Shown: one piece after another, positions 25,032 through 34,474 of the stretch | Numbering within the stretch: the stretch's first letter is position 1 | How the letters are laid out: each line of letters opens with the position of its first letter | Source of the DNA: Martelella sp. HB161492 | GTDB taxonomy: Bacteria > Pseudomonadota > Alphaproteobacteria > Rhizobiales > Rhizobiaceae | NCBI RefSeq assembly: GCF_013184775.1 | Contig: NZ_JAATVV010000007.1 | Coordinates: 1 to 64,000, forward strand | Length of the DNA stretch: 64,000 nucleotides | Direction of reading: 5' to 3' | Program-made: the position numbers and the translations under genes | Notes under the pieces: generated by a model | Told to the model about the DNA's origin: nothing | Databases searched by the model: none | The model's input: only the letters and a program-made list of their open reading frames with translations

Positions 25032-25958
25032 TCAGAGGCCTATCTCATTGGCAAAGGGCGGATTGGCGCCCGCGCGCGAGACCGTGACAGCAGCAGCCTT
25101 CGCGCCAAGCGCCAATGCATCGGCGATCGCCGCGCGCGAGAGCGATGCCACCTTGTCCACGCTCAAAAGCCCGGCAAGATCGAGAGACGCCAGCACGCCG
25201 GCATCGAATGTATCGCCGGCACCAACCGTATCGACCACCTCCACCTTTTCGCTCGGCACCTCGACACGATGTTCGGCGGAATAGCCGATCGCGCCATCGG
25301 CGCCGCAGGTCACGATCACCAGGCTAGCGCCCGCCTCAAGCCAGAAGCGGGCCTTGTCATCCATGCTGCCGGAAAGGTCGAACCAGTCGAGGTCCTCATC
25401 CGAGAATTTGACGATATCCGACTTCGCCGCCATGCGCCGGATCCGGGCCTCATGCGCTGCCTTGTCGGTGATGAAGCCGGGACGGATATTGGGATCCAGC
25501 GAGATGACGCGGCGGCCGGCCTCCCGCATCAAAAGCGCTTCATAGGTCGCGCCGCAGGGTTCCGGTATCAGACTGATGGCGCCGAAATGCATGGCCGAAA
25601 CATCATCGCCGATAACCGGCAGATCCTCTGCCGTGATCATGCGCCCGGCCGTGTTTTCATCATAAAAGGCATAGGATGCCGAACCATTGACCAGTTTGAC
25701 GAAAGCAAGCGTCGTCGGGCGGTCGGAAATGGCCGAATAGGAATAGTCGACCCCGGATGCATCCAGCTTTTCGCGGATGACGTCGCCCATCAGATCGCTG
25801 GAAAGACCCGTGAAAAAGCCGGTCTCGCGCTTCAGCCGCGCCAGCGCCACCGCGGTGTTGCAGACAGCACCGCCAGCATAGGGGGCAAAGCCCGTCTCCC
25901 CTTTTGTCGTCTCACGTGGCAGCATGTCGATCAAGGCTTCGCCGCAACACAGGATCAT
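25032..25958 (-). CDS. PfkB family fructokinase-like carbohydrate kinase
   Basis: A 308-residue ribokinase/PfkB-family kinase. The N-terminus MILCCGEALIDMLP and GGAVCNTAVALARL match fructokinases. The C-terminal PfkB signature VDTVGAGDTFDAGVL holds the catalytic Asp of GAGD. The family phosphorylates fructose (or a related sugar) with ATP. It follows pyrE by 84 bases on the same strand. Rhizobial fructokinases often stand apart from transport genes, as here, so substrate preference rests on similarity only. Confidence 0.9.
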   Translation of the reverse strand: MILCCGEALIDMLPRETTKGETGFAPYAGGAVCNTAVALARLKRETGFFTGLSSDLMGDVIREKLDASGVDYSYSAISDRPTTLAFVKLVNGSASYAFYDENTAGRMITAEDLPVIGDDVSAMHFGAISLIPEPCGATYEALLMREAGRRVISLDPNIRPGFITDKAAHEARIRRMAAKSDIVKFSDEDLDWFDLSGSMDDKARFWLEAGASLVIVTCGADGAIGYSAEHRVEVPSEKVEVVDTVGAGDTFDAGVLASLDLAGLLSVDKVASLSRAAIADALALGAKAAAVTVSRAGANPPFANEIGL

Positions 25959-26042
25959 GTCTCTCTCCCTTTCAGACAATGGTCCGGGCCCGCCAGCCTT
26001 TGCAGCCGCTGAGCCCGGAAGATGTTCAGCCGTCCGCCCGGC

Positions 26043-26738
26043 TCACACGATCAGTTCATCGCGACCGCCATGGGCGCGCGACCACTCCATCGGGTGATCA
26101 AGAAAGGCGGCAACGGCCTTGAGCTTTTCGTCATCGAAGAGCGCCTTTTCACGCGCCACAGCCAGCACATGACGCCAGGTGGCGATATGATGCAGGCTCA
26201 CACCGCCTTCGCTGAACCGCTTCGGTGCTTCGGCAAAGATATCGTAGAAAAACAGGGCCAGACCATGTTCGACCACACCTTCGGCGGCGCGGATCGCGTT
26301 GATGAAGGTAAACATGGAGCCGCCAGCGGTCGTCAGATCCTCGACGACAAGCACGCGCGCGCCCTTGGGCAGATGCCCCTCGATCTGGGCATTGCGGCCA
26401 TGACCCTTCGGCTTCTTGCGGCAATAGATCATCGGCAGATCAAGGCGTTCCGCCAGAAAGGCAGCAAAGGGAATGCCGGCCGTCTCGCCGCCGGCAACAC
26501 AGTCAAAGGCTTCAAATCCGGCACCACGCATCACGGTGGCGGCAGCAAAATCCATCAGCGTCGTACGGATACGCGGATAGGAGATCAGCTTGCGGCAATC
26601 GATATAGACCGGGCTGACCAGGCCTGACGCCAGCTTGTAGGGCTCATCGGGCGAGAAATGCACCGCGCCGATTTCCCAGAGCATTCTGGCCATCAGATCG
26701 CCCATGACTTCCGGTTCGGCAAAACTGGCGTGGCTCAT
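26043..26738 (-). CDS. pyrE: orotate phosphoribosyltransferase
   Basis: A 231-residue enzyme converting orotate and PRPP to orotidine 5'-phosphate, the fifth step of pyrimidine synthesis. The PRPP-binding motif [13 protein letters not shown] is present, as is the catalytic loop [14 protein letters not shown]. It ends in [20 protein letters not shown]. It is the longer rhizobial form of about 230 residues. A fructokinase gene follows on the same strand. Confidence 0.96.
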   Translation of the reverse strand: MSHASFAEPEVMGDLMARMLWEIGAVHFSPDEPYKLASGLVSPVYIDCRKLISYPRIRTTLMDFAAATVMRGAGFEAFDCVAGGETAGIPFAAFLAERLDLPMIYCRKKPKGHGRNAQIEGHLPKGARVLVVEDLTTAGGSMFTFINAIRAAEGVVEHGLALFFYDIFAEAPKRFSEGGVSLHHIATWRHVLAVAREKALFDDEKLKAVAAFLDHPMEWSRAHGGRDELIV

Positions 26739-27109
26739 CGCATTCCCTTTCGTCGCTGTCGTCTTTGCCGCCCGCGCATCATCAAATAGCCCTCATGGCC
26801 TGACGGTGCGCAAGCGATACGCTAAATCTTTCTTGAGAGCGCCTTGGTGCGCCCGGGGCAACGCTCAATGCATTAGCGGATGCAGGCTGAAGCGGCCTTC
26901 AGTCAAGCACCCGAGATGCATTTCATCGTCTTTTCCGGTCAGAAACGCCCTTTTCGGACTGGACAGGGGAAATGTTCGGTCCCGCTGCCATGGCGCAAGG
27001 CTCAGCGCCGCCTCAGGCGATCCGTCCGGATCCGGCACCAAGATAGCGGGAATCCGGAGCATCGCAATGACGGAACCTAAATCGGTTTATTATTTTTTTG
27101 CACTGCCGT
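26739..27109. other. 371-base gap between the 5' end of pyrE and the 3' end of the DUF805 gene
   Basis: No protein or RNA gene seen. It must contain the pyrE promoter near its left end and any DUF805 terminator near its right end. A short run of T at 27089-27100 on the plus strand has no stable stem on the side that would make it a minus-strand terminator. GC content is close to the neighbours. Confidence 0.4.
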
Positions 27110-27460
27110 CTAAAACGGCTTTGGGCCGTATCGATTGCCCTGCTGCACCCCTGGAAGGGCTGACATGATCAGTACCGCAAAGGCACCCAGCACCGGCACC
27201 AGATACAGAACCAGCCAGCGGCCGGAACGGCCGATATCGTGGAAACGGCGCACGCTGACGCAGATAAAGGGCAGCAGGAAGCCCAGAAACACCACGAGAC
27301 TCAGCGCCGGTGAGCCCCAGAAGAAAAGATCAAAGACAACAGCCACAATATTGACCAACACAAAGATCGCGGCAAAACACCAGAATTCCTGACGGCTCGC
27401 ACGCCCGTGCAGAACACTGTATTTCGACATGGCGAGCGAAACATTGCTTTTGAATGACAT
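27110..27460 (-). CDS. DUF805 family inner-membrane protein
   Basis: A 116-residue membrane protein with the DUF805 hallmarks GRASRQEFWCFAAIF near the N-terminus and VRRFHDIGRSGRW before the third helix. There are about four hydrophobic segments. The tail GVQQGNRYGPKPF matches the family's G-x-N-x-Y/F-G-P ending. Function is unknown in all bacteria, though some members sit in stress or phage-defence contexts. It stands alone here. Confidence 0.92.
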   Translation of the reverse strand: MSFKSNVSLAMSKYSVLHGRASRQEFWCFAAIFVLVNIVAVVFDLFFWGSPALSLVVFLGFLLPFICVSVRRFHDIGRSGRWLVLYLVPVLGAFAVLIMSALPGVQQGNRYGPKPF

Positions 27461-27913
27461 CAGCAGTCCCTTCGTCGTTGCCAGACAGTTCTCTCCCCCA
27501 TCGGAGCGTGCACACTGTCTAGAGCCGGCTCAGGCCCACCATGGGTTTCGTGCCAGCAAGACCGGGGGTCCGTCGCGGAACCGCCCCCCCGACCGCAAAG
27601 CGGCGCCTGGTGAATTCCAAAACCGACAGGCTGGTTACTCATCTATTCTGCACTGCGTGAATTTCGATACCGAAACATGACAGCGCGATCATCTACCCAC
27701 AAAGTGTTGAAACCAAAACCCGTGCGCCAAACTCAACCGGAAATTTCATGAAAACGTAGCATATGTCAGGAAATAGACAACGGCGAATCCGAAAATTAGG
27801 GCAAAACAGACGAACAAGCCCATAAAACAACAAACAAAACAGGATCATCCCGGCTCAGGAAGCATCATATATTCAAAGTTTAAAATATATGATGCTTCGA
27901 AACCCGGAGAAAG
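27461..27913. other. 453-base gene-less stretch upstream of DUF805 and downstream of phoB
   Basis: The part from about 27660 to 27850 is clearly poorer in G+C than its surroundings, with runs such as AACAACAAACAAAACA. It likely carries the DUF805 promoter. A long inverted repeat at 27859-27898 is listed separately. I see no convincing open frame or RNA gene; a small RNA is possible but unsupported. Confidence 0.4.
27859..27898. promoter_or_regulatory. 15-bp perfect inverted repeat after phoB
   Basis: GAAGCATCATATATT (27859-27873) and its exact complement (27884-27898) flank a 10-base loop, 15 bases past the phoB stop codon. On the phoB transcript it would form a strong A/U-rich stem, but no T-run follows. 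It could end the pho operon, protect the mRNA 3' end, or be a protein-binding site. Confidence 0.6.
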
Positions 27914-28597
27914 TCAGACTTCCATCGCATAGCCAGCACCGCGTACTGTGCGGATAACATCTTGCATTTGCGAAAAATTCAGAGCCTTGCGCAGCCGGCC
28001 GACATGAACATCGACAGTACGCTCGTCCACGTAGATGTCATGTCCCCAGACGCCATCGAGCAGCTGGGCGCGCGAAAAGACCCGGCCCGGCGAGCTCATC
28101 AGAAATTCGAGCAGGCGGAATTCCGTCGGCCCCAATCTGACTTCACGGTTTTTGCGATGAACACGATGGGTTTCGCGATCAAGCTCGATATCCCCGCATT
28201 TGAGCACGGTCGAGAGCACTTCCGGGCGCGCGCGGCGCAGGATCGCCCGCACCCGTGCCATCAGCTCAGGCGTGGAGAAAGGCTTGACCACATAGTCATC
28301 GGCGCCGGTGGCAAGCCCACGCACGCGCTCGTTTTCTTCTCCGCGTGCCGTCAGCATGATGATCGGCAGCCGCTCGGTTTCGGGACGCATCCGCAACCGC
28401 CGGCAAAGCTCGATCCCGGATACGCCAGGCAGCATCCAGTCTAGCAGCAAAAGATCGGGCACCCATTCCTGCAGGCGGATTTCAGCCTCATCCCCCCTGA
28501 GGATCGTTTCGACCTCATAACCTTCGGCTTCGAGGTTGTAGCGCAGCAGAACACTCAGCGCCTCCTCGTCTTCCACCACGGCGATTTTCGGAACCAT
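27914..28597 (-). CDS. phoB: phosphate regulon response regulator PhoB
   Basis: A 227-residue OmpR-type response regulator. The receiver domain has the acidic pocket VVEDEE (9-11), phosphorylation site Asp53 in LLDWMLPG, and Lys105 in VVKPFS. The winged-helix effector domain ends with VDVHVGRLRKALN and VRTVRGAGYAMEV. Phosphorylated PhoB binds Pho boxes and induces phosphate uptake genes. It is the last gene of the phoR-pstSCAB-phoU-phoB set, 27 bases after phoU. Confidence 0.97.
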   Translation of the reverse strand: MVPKIAVVEDEEALSVLLRYNLEAEGYEVETILRGDEAEIRLQEWVPDLLLLDWMLPGVSGIELCRRLRMRPETERLPIIMLTARGEENERVRGLATGADDYVVKPFSTPELMARVRAILRRARPEVLSTVLKCGDIELDRETHRVHRKNREVRLGPTEFRLLEFLMSSPGRVFSRAQLLDGVWGHDIYVDERTVDVHVGRLRKALNFSQMQDVIRTVRGAGYAMEV

Positions 28598-28624
28598 TGT
28601 TCAAACTCCGTCCTTCGGAAAGCT

Positions 28625-29338
28625 TCAGATGTCGTCAGAACCGACAGCGGTCGAGCGGTCGTGTTTCGGACGCTCACCCTGCGGCTGCGACCCGGTTGAA
28701 ATATAGTAGATCATCTCGGCGATATTGGTCGCGTGGTCACCGATGCGTTCGATATTCTTGGCGCAGAAAAGAAGGTGCGTGCAGGTGGTGATGTTGCGCG
28801 GATCTTCCATCATATAGGTCAAAAGCTCACGAAACAGCGATGTGTAGATCGCGTCGATTTCGTCATCGCGCTCACGGATCGAATTGGCTTTTTCCGGCTG
28901 CCGGGCGGTGTAGACATCCAGCACTTCCTTCAGCTGGATCAGCGCAAGTTCGGAAAGATGCTCGATGCCATGAGCAAGCTTTCGCGGCACGCCGGTGCCC
29001 TGCACGGCGATGACCCGCTTGGCCGTGTTCTTGGCGAGATCACCGACCCGCTCCAGATCGGCGGCAATCCGGATCGCCCCCATGATCTCGCGCAGATCGG
29101 CGGCCACCGGCTGACGCCTTGCGATCACCACCACCGCCTTGTCGCCGATCTCGCGCTCGGCTTCGTCCAGCATCAGGTCATCGGAAATGACCTTCTGGGC
29201 CAAAGCGCTGTCAGTATTGACCAGGGCGCGCACACTTTCGCCGACCATTTCCTCGGCAAGACCACCCATCTCGGAAATGCGGCGCTGCAGATATTTCAGT
29301 TCCTGATCATAGGCTGTCAGAATATGTGAAGGGGCCAT
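28625..29338 (-). CDS. phoU: phosphate signalling protein PhoU
   Basis: A 237-residue all-helical protein made of two PhoU repeats, each with the metal-binding E-(A/R)-x-x-D-x-x-x-D pattern (for example DDLMLDEAEREIGDK and RERDDEIDAIYTSL). It links the PstSCAB transporter to PhoR and keeps the Pho response off when phosphate is ample. It lies between pstB and phoB with short gaps, consistent with one operon. Confidence 0.96.
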   Translation of the reverse strand: MAPSHILTAYDQELKYLQRRISEMGGLAEEMVGESVRALVNTDSALAQKVISDDLMLDEAEREIGDKAVVVIARRQPVAADLREIMGAIRIAADLERVGDLAKNTAKRVIAVQGTGVPRKLAHGIEHLSELALIQLKEVLDVYTARQPEKANSIRERDDEIDAIYTSLFRELLTYMMEDPRNITTCTHLLFCAKNIERIGDHATNIAEMIYYISTGSQPQGERPKHDRSTAVGSDDI

Positions 29339-29381
29339 GTCTCTTTCCTTTCGGCCGCAAGGCTCGCGAAGCGCCTGGCTG

Positions 29382-30197
29382 TTATCCGAGGCGTCCCATG
29401 ATGTAATCCTGGGTGCGGTTGTCGGCCGGATTGGTGAAAATCACATCCGTATCGTTTTCCTCCACCATGTGCCCCTGATCGAACATCGCCGTGCGCTCCG
29501 AAACGCGGGCCGCCTGCTGCATCGAATGGGTCACCATGATGATGGTGTAGTTCTCCTTCAGATCGAAGATCAGTTCCTCGACCCGGGCTGTGGCAATCGG
29601 ATCAAGCGCCGAACAGGGCTCGTCCATGAGAATGACTTCGGGCCGCACGGCGATCGCCCTTGCGATGCACAGCCGCTGCTGCTGGCCGCCCGAAAGGCTG
29701 GTGCCGGGCTCGTGCAGCCGGTCCTTGACCTCGTTGAACAGCCCGGCCTTGATCAGGCTGGTCTCGACGATGGCATCAAATTCGCTGCGGCTTCTGGCAA
29801 GGCCATGGATCCGCGGCCCGTAGGCGACATTTTCATAAATCGACTTCGGAAACGGATTGGGCTTCTGGAACACCATGCCGACACGGGCCCGCAATTCGAC
29901 AACATCCAGATCCGGGGAATGGATATCCTTGCCATCCAGCAGAATGCGGCCGCTGATGCGGCAATTGTCGACCGTGTCATTCAGCCGGTTCAGCGTGCGC
30001 AGAAAGGTCGACTTGCCGCAGCCGGACGGGCCGATCAGGGCAGTCACCGCATTGGCGCGGATCTTCAGATCGACATCGAAGAGCACTTTCTTCTCGCCGT
30101 AGAAGACTGAAACCTGTTCGCTGACGAACTTGTATCGCATTGCGTTCATCTCAACATCCGTTGCCTGGGCCCCAAGCGGCCCTGAAATCCTGTTCAT
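29382..30197 (-). CDS. pstB: phosphate ABC transporter ATP-binding protein PstB
   Basis: A 271-residue ABC ATPase energising phosphate import. It has Walker [20 protein letters not shown], signature [15 protein letters not shown], and Walker [16 protein letters not shown]. The N-terminus has some 20 residues before the conserved core, so a start at 30149 (MNAMRY) is also possible. It lies eight bases after pstA. Confidence 0.96.
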   Translation of the reverse strand: MNRISGPLGAQATDVEMNAMRYKFVSEQVSVFYGEKKVLFDVDLKIRANAVTALIGPSGCGKSTFLRTLNRLNDTVDNCRISGRILLDGKDIHSPDLDVVELRARVGMVFQKPNPFPKSIYENVAYGPRIHGLARSRSEFDAIVETSLIKAGLFNEVKDRLHEPGTSLSGGQQQRLCIARAIAVRPEVILMDEPCSALDPIATARVEELIFDLKENYTIIMVTHSMQQAARVSERTAMFDQGHMVEENDTDVIFTNPADNRTQDYIMGRLG

Positions 30198-30205
30198 CGC
30201 CCGCC

Positions 30206-31510
30206 CTATCGCCGCCTGGAAAAGCGCCGCCGCAACAGGGCTGCTGTCAGATTCACCGCCATAAGGATCACCAGAAGCACAATGATCGCCGCCGCGGTGC
30301 GCTCGACAAAAGCCTCCTGCCCCTCACCTGCCCACATATAGATCTGCACCGGCAGAGCCGTTGCCGGATCCAGCAGGCCTGAAGGATAATCGGCAACAAA
30401 GGCGACCATGCCGATCAGAAGCAGTGGCGCCGTCTCGCCGAAAGCCTGAGCCAGGCCAAGAAGCGTTCCCGTGAGAATGCCGGGCATCGCCAGCGGCAAG
30501 ACATGATGAAACACCACCTGAACCCGCGACGCACCGACAGAAAGAGCCGCCTCGCGGGTGGAGCGCGGCACGGCGGCAAGGGCGGCGCGCGTGGTGATGA
30601 TGATGGTCGGCAGCGTCATCAGCGTCAGCACCAGACCGCCAACCAGTGCTGTCGAGCGCGGCATGCCAAGCAGGCCGATGAATACGGCAAGCCCCAGCAG
30701 ACCGAATACGATGGACGGCACGGCAGCCAGATTATTGATATTGACTTCGATGAGATCGGTGAAGCGGTTGCGCGGCGCAAATTCTTCCAGATAGATCGCT
30801 GCCCCAACGCCGACGGACAGTGACAGCAACATCACGATCGCCATCATCGTAAGTGAACCGGCCATGGCAACGCCGATGCCGGTGGTCTCCGGCCGGCTGG
30901 ATGCGCCGTTGACGAACAGTCCCGTATTGAAGCGCGCGCCGAGCAGACCCTGAGCGTCAAGCGTTTCGACAAAGCCGCTCAGCACCATTTCGTCCGGTTT
31001 CATGCTCGCCCCCGCCGAAGCGCCCTTCCGGATCTTGTCCAGCTCCGAGGAGGCCAGAAGCGCGACCGGCTCGCGGCGCCCCAAAAGCGACGGATCGGCC
31101 ATCACCATATCGCGCAGGGTAAAGCGCGTGCTGAGCGAGATCAGCCGCATTGCCTGACGGCTGGCATCCCTGTCAGCCGGATCGATGCCGAGAACCTGAT
31201 CCAGCGCCTCGGAGACAAGCGGCATATAGTTCACGGTCTGGAGCCGGTCGGGATCCTCCACCCCCTGACCCGACGGATCGATCACATCGGTCGCAAAGGT
31301 GATCGGCAGGGTGACGACCGTCTGACGGAATGCGCCGGCTCCGCGGTCAACCACGTTGAAGATCAGTGCGGCCAGGAAAAGGAGCCCCAGCAGAATGGCG
31401 GCCATCCCCGCCAGCCGGAAACGGCGCTCGGCCGCATAGCGGCGTCTCAGCCGCCGCTTGCGCTGCTTCTCGTCCAATGGCCAGGCCGGTATGTTGACGT
31501 CGTGGGTCAT
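30206..31510 (-). CDS. pstA: phosphate ABC transporter permease PstA
   Basis: A 434-residue inner-membrane permease, longer than the roughly 300 residues of E. coli PstA. The extra length is an N-terminal cytoplasmic basic stretch ([10 protein letters not shown]), a first helix near residue 40, and a periplasmic region of about 150 residues before the six-helix core. The coupling motif [20 protein letters not shown] is intact. The start overlaps the pstC stop by four bases. This long form is common in alphaproteobacteria. Confidence 0.95.
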   Translation of the reverse strand: MTHDVNIPAWPLDEKQRKRRLRRRYAAERRFRLAGMAAILLGLLFLAALIFNVVDRGAGAFRQTVVTLPITFATDVIDPSGQGVEDPDRLQTVNYMPLVSEALDQVLGIDPADRDASRQAMRLISLSTRFTLRDMVMADPSLLGRREPVALLASSELDKIRKGASAGASMKPDEMVLSGFVETLDAQGLLGARFNTGLFVNGASSRPETTGIGVAMAGSLTMMAIVMLLSLSVGVGAAIYLEEFAPRNRFTDLIEVNINNLAAVPSIVFGLLGLAVFIGLLGMPRSTALVGGLVLTLMTLPTIIITTRAALAAVPRSTREAALSVGASRVQVVFHHVLPLAMPGILTGTLLGLAQAFGETAPLLLIGMVAFVADYPSGLLDPATALPVQIYMWAGEGQEAFVERTAAAIIVLLVILMAVNLTAALLRRRFSRRR

Positions 31511-32988
31511 TCATACTGCTCCCGATAGCGGCGGACGATATAAAGCGCATAGATGTTGAGGCCGAGGGTCAACACGAACAGGGTCAGCCCCAGGGCAAAA
31601 GCGACAAGCGTCTGCGGTGATGTGAATTCGAGATCGCCGGTCAGCTGGCTGACAATCTTGACCGTGATCGTTGTCATCGGCTCGAAGGGACTCATATGCA
31701 GCTGGGCGGCGACGCCAGCCGCCAGAACCACGATCATCGTTTCACCGATGGCCCGCGATGCCGTCAGCAGCAGAGCGCCGACAATGCCCGGCAGAGCGGC
31801 CGGAAGCACGACCCGCTTGATGGTTTCAGACCGGGTGGCGCCGAGACCGAGAGAGCCTTCGCGCAGATCCTCAGGCACCGCGTTGATAATGTCATCGGCG
31901 AGCGAGGACACGTAAGGGATCAGCATGATTCCCATGACGACACCCGCCGTCAAAACCGACTGCGCCTGAATGAAGGCGTTATAGTCGCCAGTCAAAAGCC
32001 GGCTGAGCGAAGCCGAAAGATCGCGAAAGAACGGCCCAACGGTCACCAGTGCAAAAAAGCCATAGACGATGGTCGGAATACCGGCCAGCACTTCCAGAAC
32101 CGGCTTTGCCACCAGCCGCAGCCGCGGCCCCGCATATTCAGCCATGTAGATCGCGGCATAAAGCCCGATCGGAACGGCAACCAGAAGCGCAACAAGGGCA
32201 ATATAGAGCGTGCCGGCAAGCAGCGGCACCAGCCCGAACTGACCGGACGGCTGGTTCTCGCCCGCCAGTCCGAAACGGGGATCCCAGACCGTGCCAAAGA
32301 AAAAGGCGCGCGGCGAGACGATCGAGAAGAAGCGCAGCGCCTCGGTCAGCATTGACAGCACGATGCCGAGCGTCGTCAGGACCGCCAGCGAGGATGCCAG
32401 GATCAGACCCGCCAGAATCAGCTGCTCGATCCGGCTTCTGGCCCTGAAGGCCGGACGTACCTTGCGGTAGGAGATCGCCATGCCGCAAAGGGCAACAAGC
32501 ACCACAAGCGCCACAAGACACAAGCCGCTCACCCGCCAGGCATGATCGAGCCTGACGGCCGCCTCTATCAGCATCCGGGACGGATTGTCGGCAACCGGAA
32601 CGCCTGTTCCCGCAAGGGCATCGGCGATGGAAATGTCGCCAGCGCTGATGGCGGCGACACTGCCTGCGGGAAGCCGCGCCAACCCGGCGGCAATCTGCGC
32701 CACAGTCTCATAGGCGAGATCCTGCATGGCTGGCGACTGCGTGGAAAGCGCATCGGGAAAGCCCGAGCGGATATAGCTGCCAACAATTGCAGGGCTCGCC
32801 ACCAGCCAGACAAGCACAACAACAAGCGCCGGCAAGACCGTCGCAACGCCGACAAAGGCGCCGTGATAGACGGGACGGGAATGAGGCCGCTGCCGCGCGT
32901 CCGAGAAGGCAAGCGCACGGGCACGCGCTGCCAGAAAACCGGCGAGGCCAAGGGCGGCAAGCAGAGCCAGGGTCAGCGCTAGAAACAT
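31507..32988 (-). CDS. pstC: phosphate ABC transporter permease PstC
   Basis: A 493-residue permease, again longer than the E. coli protein because of additional N-terminal helices (residues 1-70 and about 165-190) and a periplasmic segment containing AAISAGDISIADALAGTG. The core after residue 220 has the six helices and the coupling motif EGSLGLGATRSETIKRVVLP. It pairs with PstA (ATGA overlap) to form the channel. Confidence 0.95.
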   Translation of the reverse strand: MFLALTLALLAALGLAGFLAARARALAFSDARQRPHSRPVYHGAFVGVATVLPALVVVLVWLVASPAIVGSYIRSGFPDALSTQSPAMQDLAYETVAQIAAGLARLPAGSVAAISAGDISIADALAGTGVPVADNPSRMLIEAAVRLDHAWRVSGLCLVALVVLVALCGMAISYRKVRPAFRARSRIEQLILAGLILASSLAVLTTLGIVLSMLTEALRFFSIVSPRAFFFGTVWDPRFGLAGENQPSGQFGLVPLLAGTLYIALVALLVAVPIGLYAAIYMAEYAGPRLRLVAKPVLEVLAGIPTIVYGFFALVTVGPFFRDLSASLSRLLTGDYNAFIQAQSVLTAGVVMGIMLIPYVSSLADDIINAVPEDLREGSLGLGATRSETIKRVVLPAALPGIVGALLLTASRAIGETMIVVLAAGVAAQLHMSPFEPMTTITVKIVSQLTGDLEFTSPQTLVAFALGLTLFVLTLGLNIYALYIVRRYREQYE

Positions 32989-33092
32989 CTCAAACGTCCC
33001 GACGGGTCAAAGCCAGATCTCCGGCTGAGTGGCGCAGCAGCGCCTTGCTGAAGAATAGCGGACCCGGTTTGAGCTGAGATATGATCATGGCC

Positions 33093-34124
33093 TCACAACG
33101 TCTCGCCATGTTCAACCCGCTGTCGCATCGCTGCCCGCTCCGTTTCCGGCGCAGCGACAAGTCCGCGTTCAGTCAGCAATCCATAAGGCCCGATCATATC
33201 ATCCGACAAGAAGAAGGCGACATATTCAGCAAGGCCGGGCACCACGCCCAGATGTGCCTTTTTCACATAAAAATATAGCGGACGCGACACCGGATAGGCG
33301 CCGGACGCAACGGTTTCAGACGACGGAACAACGCCGGAGATCGACGCGACATTGAGCTTGTCGATATTGTTTTCGTAAAAGGACAGGCCGAAAACCCCGA
33401 GGGCGGAGCGATTGGCCGAAATGCGCGCCAGTGTTTCGGTATAGTCGCCGTCGATATCCACCGCCCGGCCATCCTTGCGCACATTCAGGCAGGCCGCATG
33501 GGCGCTCTTTGCCCCACCTTTAGCGACAAAGGCGTCATAGGCACCTGCCTCAGCACAGCCGACCGCCAGAAGCTTGACTTCGAAAACCTCACGCGTGCCG
33601 TGTTTTTCGCCCGGGATAAAGACCATGATCGGCAGGTCCGGAAGATCGGGGTTGACGTCGGACCAGCGCTTGTAGGGATTGTCCACCAGCTTGCCATCCA
33701 CAAACACGCGGGCGGCAAGGGCTAAAAACAGATCGGCCGGCGTCAGATCAAGATGCGGAGCCGAAACGTCATTGGCAAAGACGATGCCATCATAGCCGAA
33801 TTTCACTTCCTCGATGGCGCTGACGCCGTTTTTGGCGCAGGCGGCAATCTCCGCCGGGCTGATCGAGCGCGAGGCGTCGGCAATATCGACCGTATCGAGC
33901 CCGACGCCGCGGCAGAACTCCTTGATCCCGGCGGCCGAACCGCCCGATTCCACCACCGGCGTGCGGAATTGCGAATAGACCTCACCGAAGGTTTCGGCGA
34001 CGATCCGCGCATAAGGCAGGACGGTGGATGAACCGACGATCTGGATCTGGTCACGTGCTTCGGCTGCAGACGGGACCTGCCATGCAAGAAGAAGCGAAGC
34101 GAACGCGTATATCAGACCTTTCAT
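33093..34124 (-). CDS. pstS: phosphate ABC transporter substrate-binding protein PstS
   Basis: A 343-residue periplasmic phosphate-binding protein of the PstS type used with long PstC/PstA. A signal peptide spans residues 1-24 (cleavage near AEA). Phosphate contacts can be seen in QIVGSSTVLPY, ESGGSAAGIKEFC, DIADASRSI and GTREVFEVK. The ATG at 34124 sits eight bases after a strong AGGAGA ribosome-binding site; an upstream start at 34175 is less likely. It is separated from phoR by 350 bases and so probably starts the main pst-pho transcript. Confidence 0.94.
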   Translation of the reverse strand: MKGLIYAFASLLLAWQVPSAAEARDQIQIVGSSTVLPYARIVAETFGEVYSQFRTPVVESGGSAAGIKEFCRGVGLDTVDIADASRSISPAEIAACAKNGVSAIEEVKFGYDGIVFANDVSAPHLDLTPADLFLALAARVFVDGKLVDNPYKRWSDVNPDLPDLPIMVFIPGEKHGTREVFEVKLLAVGCAEAGAYDAFVAKGGAKSAHAACLNVRKDGRAVDIDGDYTETLARISANRSALGVFGLSFYENNIDKLNVASISGVVPSSETVASGAYPVSRPLYFYVKKAHLGVVPGLAEYVAFFLSDDMIGPYGLLTERGLVAAPETERAAMRQRVEHGETL

Positions 34125-34474
34125 ATCGCTTCTCCTGCGTAAATACCGGGTCAGAACGCCGGATCGCTCCGACATTTCCCGATCTGGAATGGCATTCCGG
34201 GCAGAACGCCCGGGACATGGCCTTGCTGAAACGGCACCCAGATGTGCGACATCGCAACGCCGGACCGGTGTCTTGCAACGCAGCAGCCAGACAGAACGCC
34301 CGCCACCCGAGTGTAAGAAGCCGCTCCAGAGCTAGCGCCGTCGAGACAGCGTTTTATGTCATTTTTGCAAATTATTTATGACGATTTATGATTTTGTTTT
34401 TTCAGGATTTTTCAGAACGCCTTGGTCGGCACAGGCAAAAGGCGGCGGATCAGGCGGCCATTTCGCCCGCGCGG
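34125..34474. other. 350-base gap between phoR and pstS
   Basis: It should contain the pstS promoter. The stretch 34340-34400 is A/T-rich and carries spaced repeats that resemble a Pho box (separate entry). No gene is seen; the short open frames here have unusual composition and no start signals. Confidence 0.5.
34354..34391 (-). promoter_or_regulatory. Pho-box-like repeats upstream of pstS
   Basis: On the minus strand TCATAAAT occurs twice with a 10-base period (about 34391-34375), followed 22 bases later by GACATAAA (34361-34354). Pho boxes are direct repeats of CTGTCAT with an 11-base period, so this is an imperfect match. Its location, about 230-270 bases before pstS, fits a PhoB site. 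I rate it as a candidate only. Confidence 0.32.

Noticed and set aside
26704-27168. A 154-codon plus-strand frame filling the pyrE-DUF805 gap
   Set aside because: It overlaps the 5' end of pyrE, has low-complexity Arg/Ser-rich sequence and no ribosome-binding site.
34024-34381. Short plus-strand frames in the phoR-pstS gap
   Set aside because: They begin inside pstS, run through the candidate Pho box and show no conserved features.
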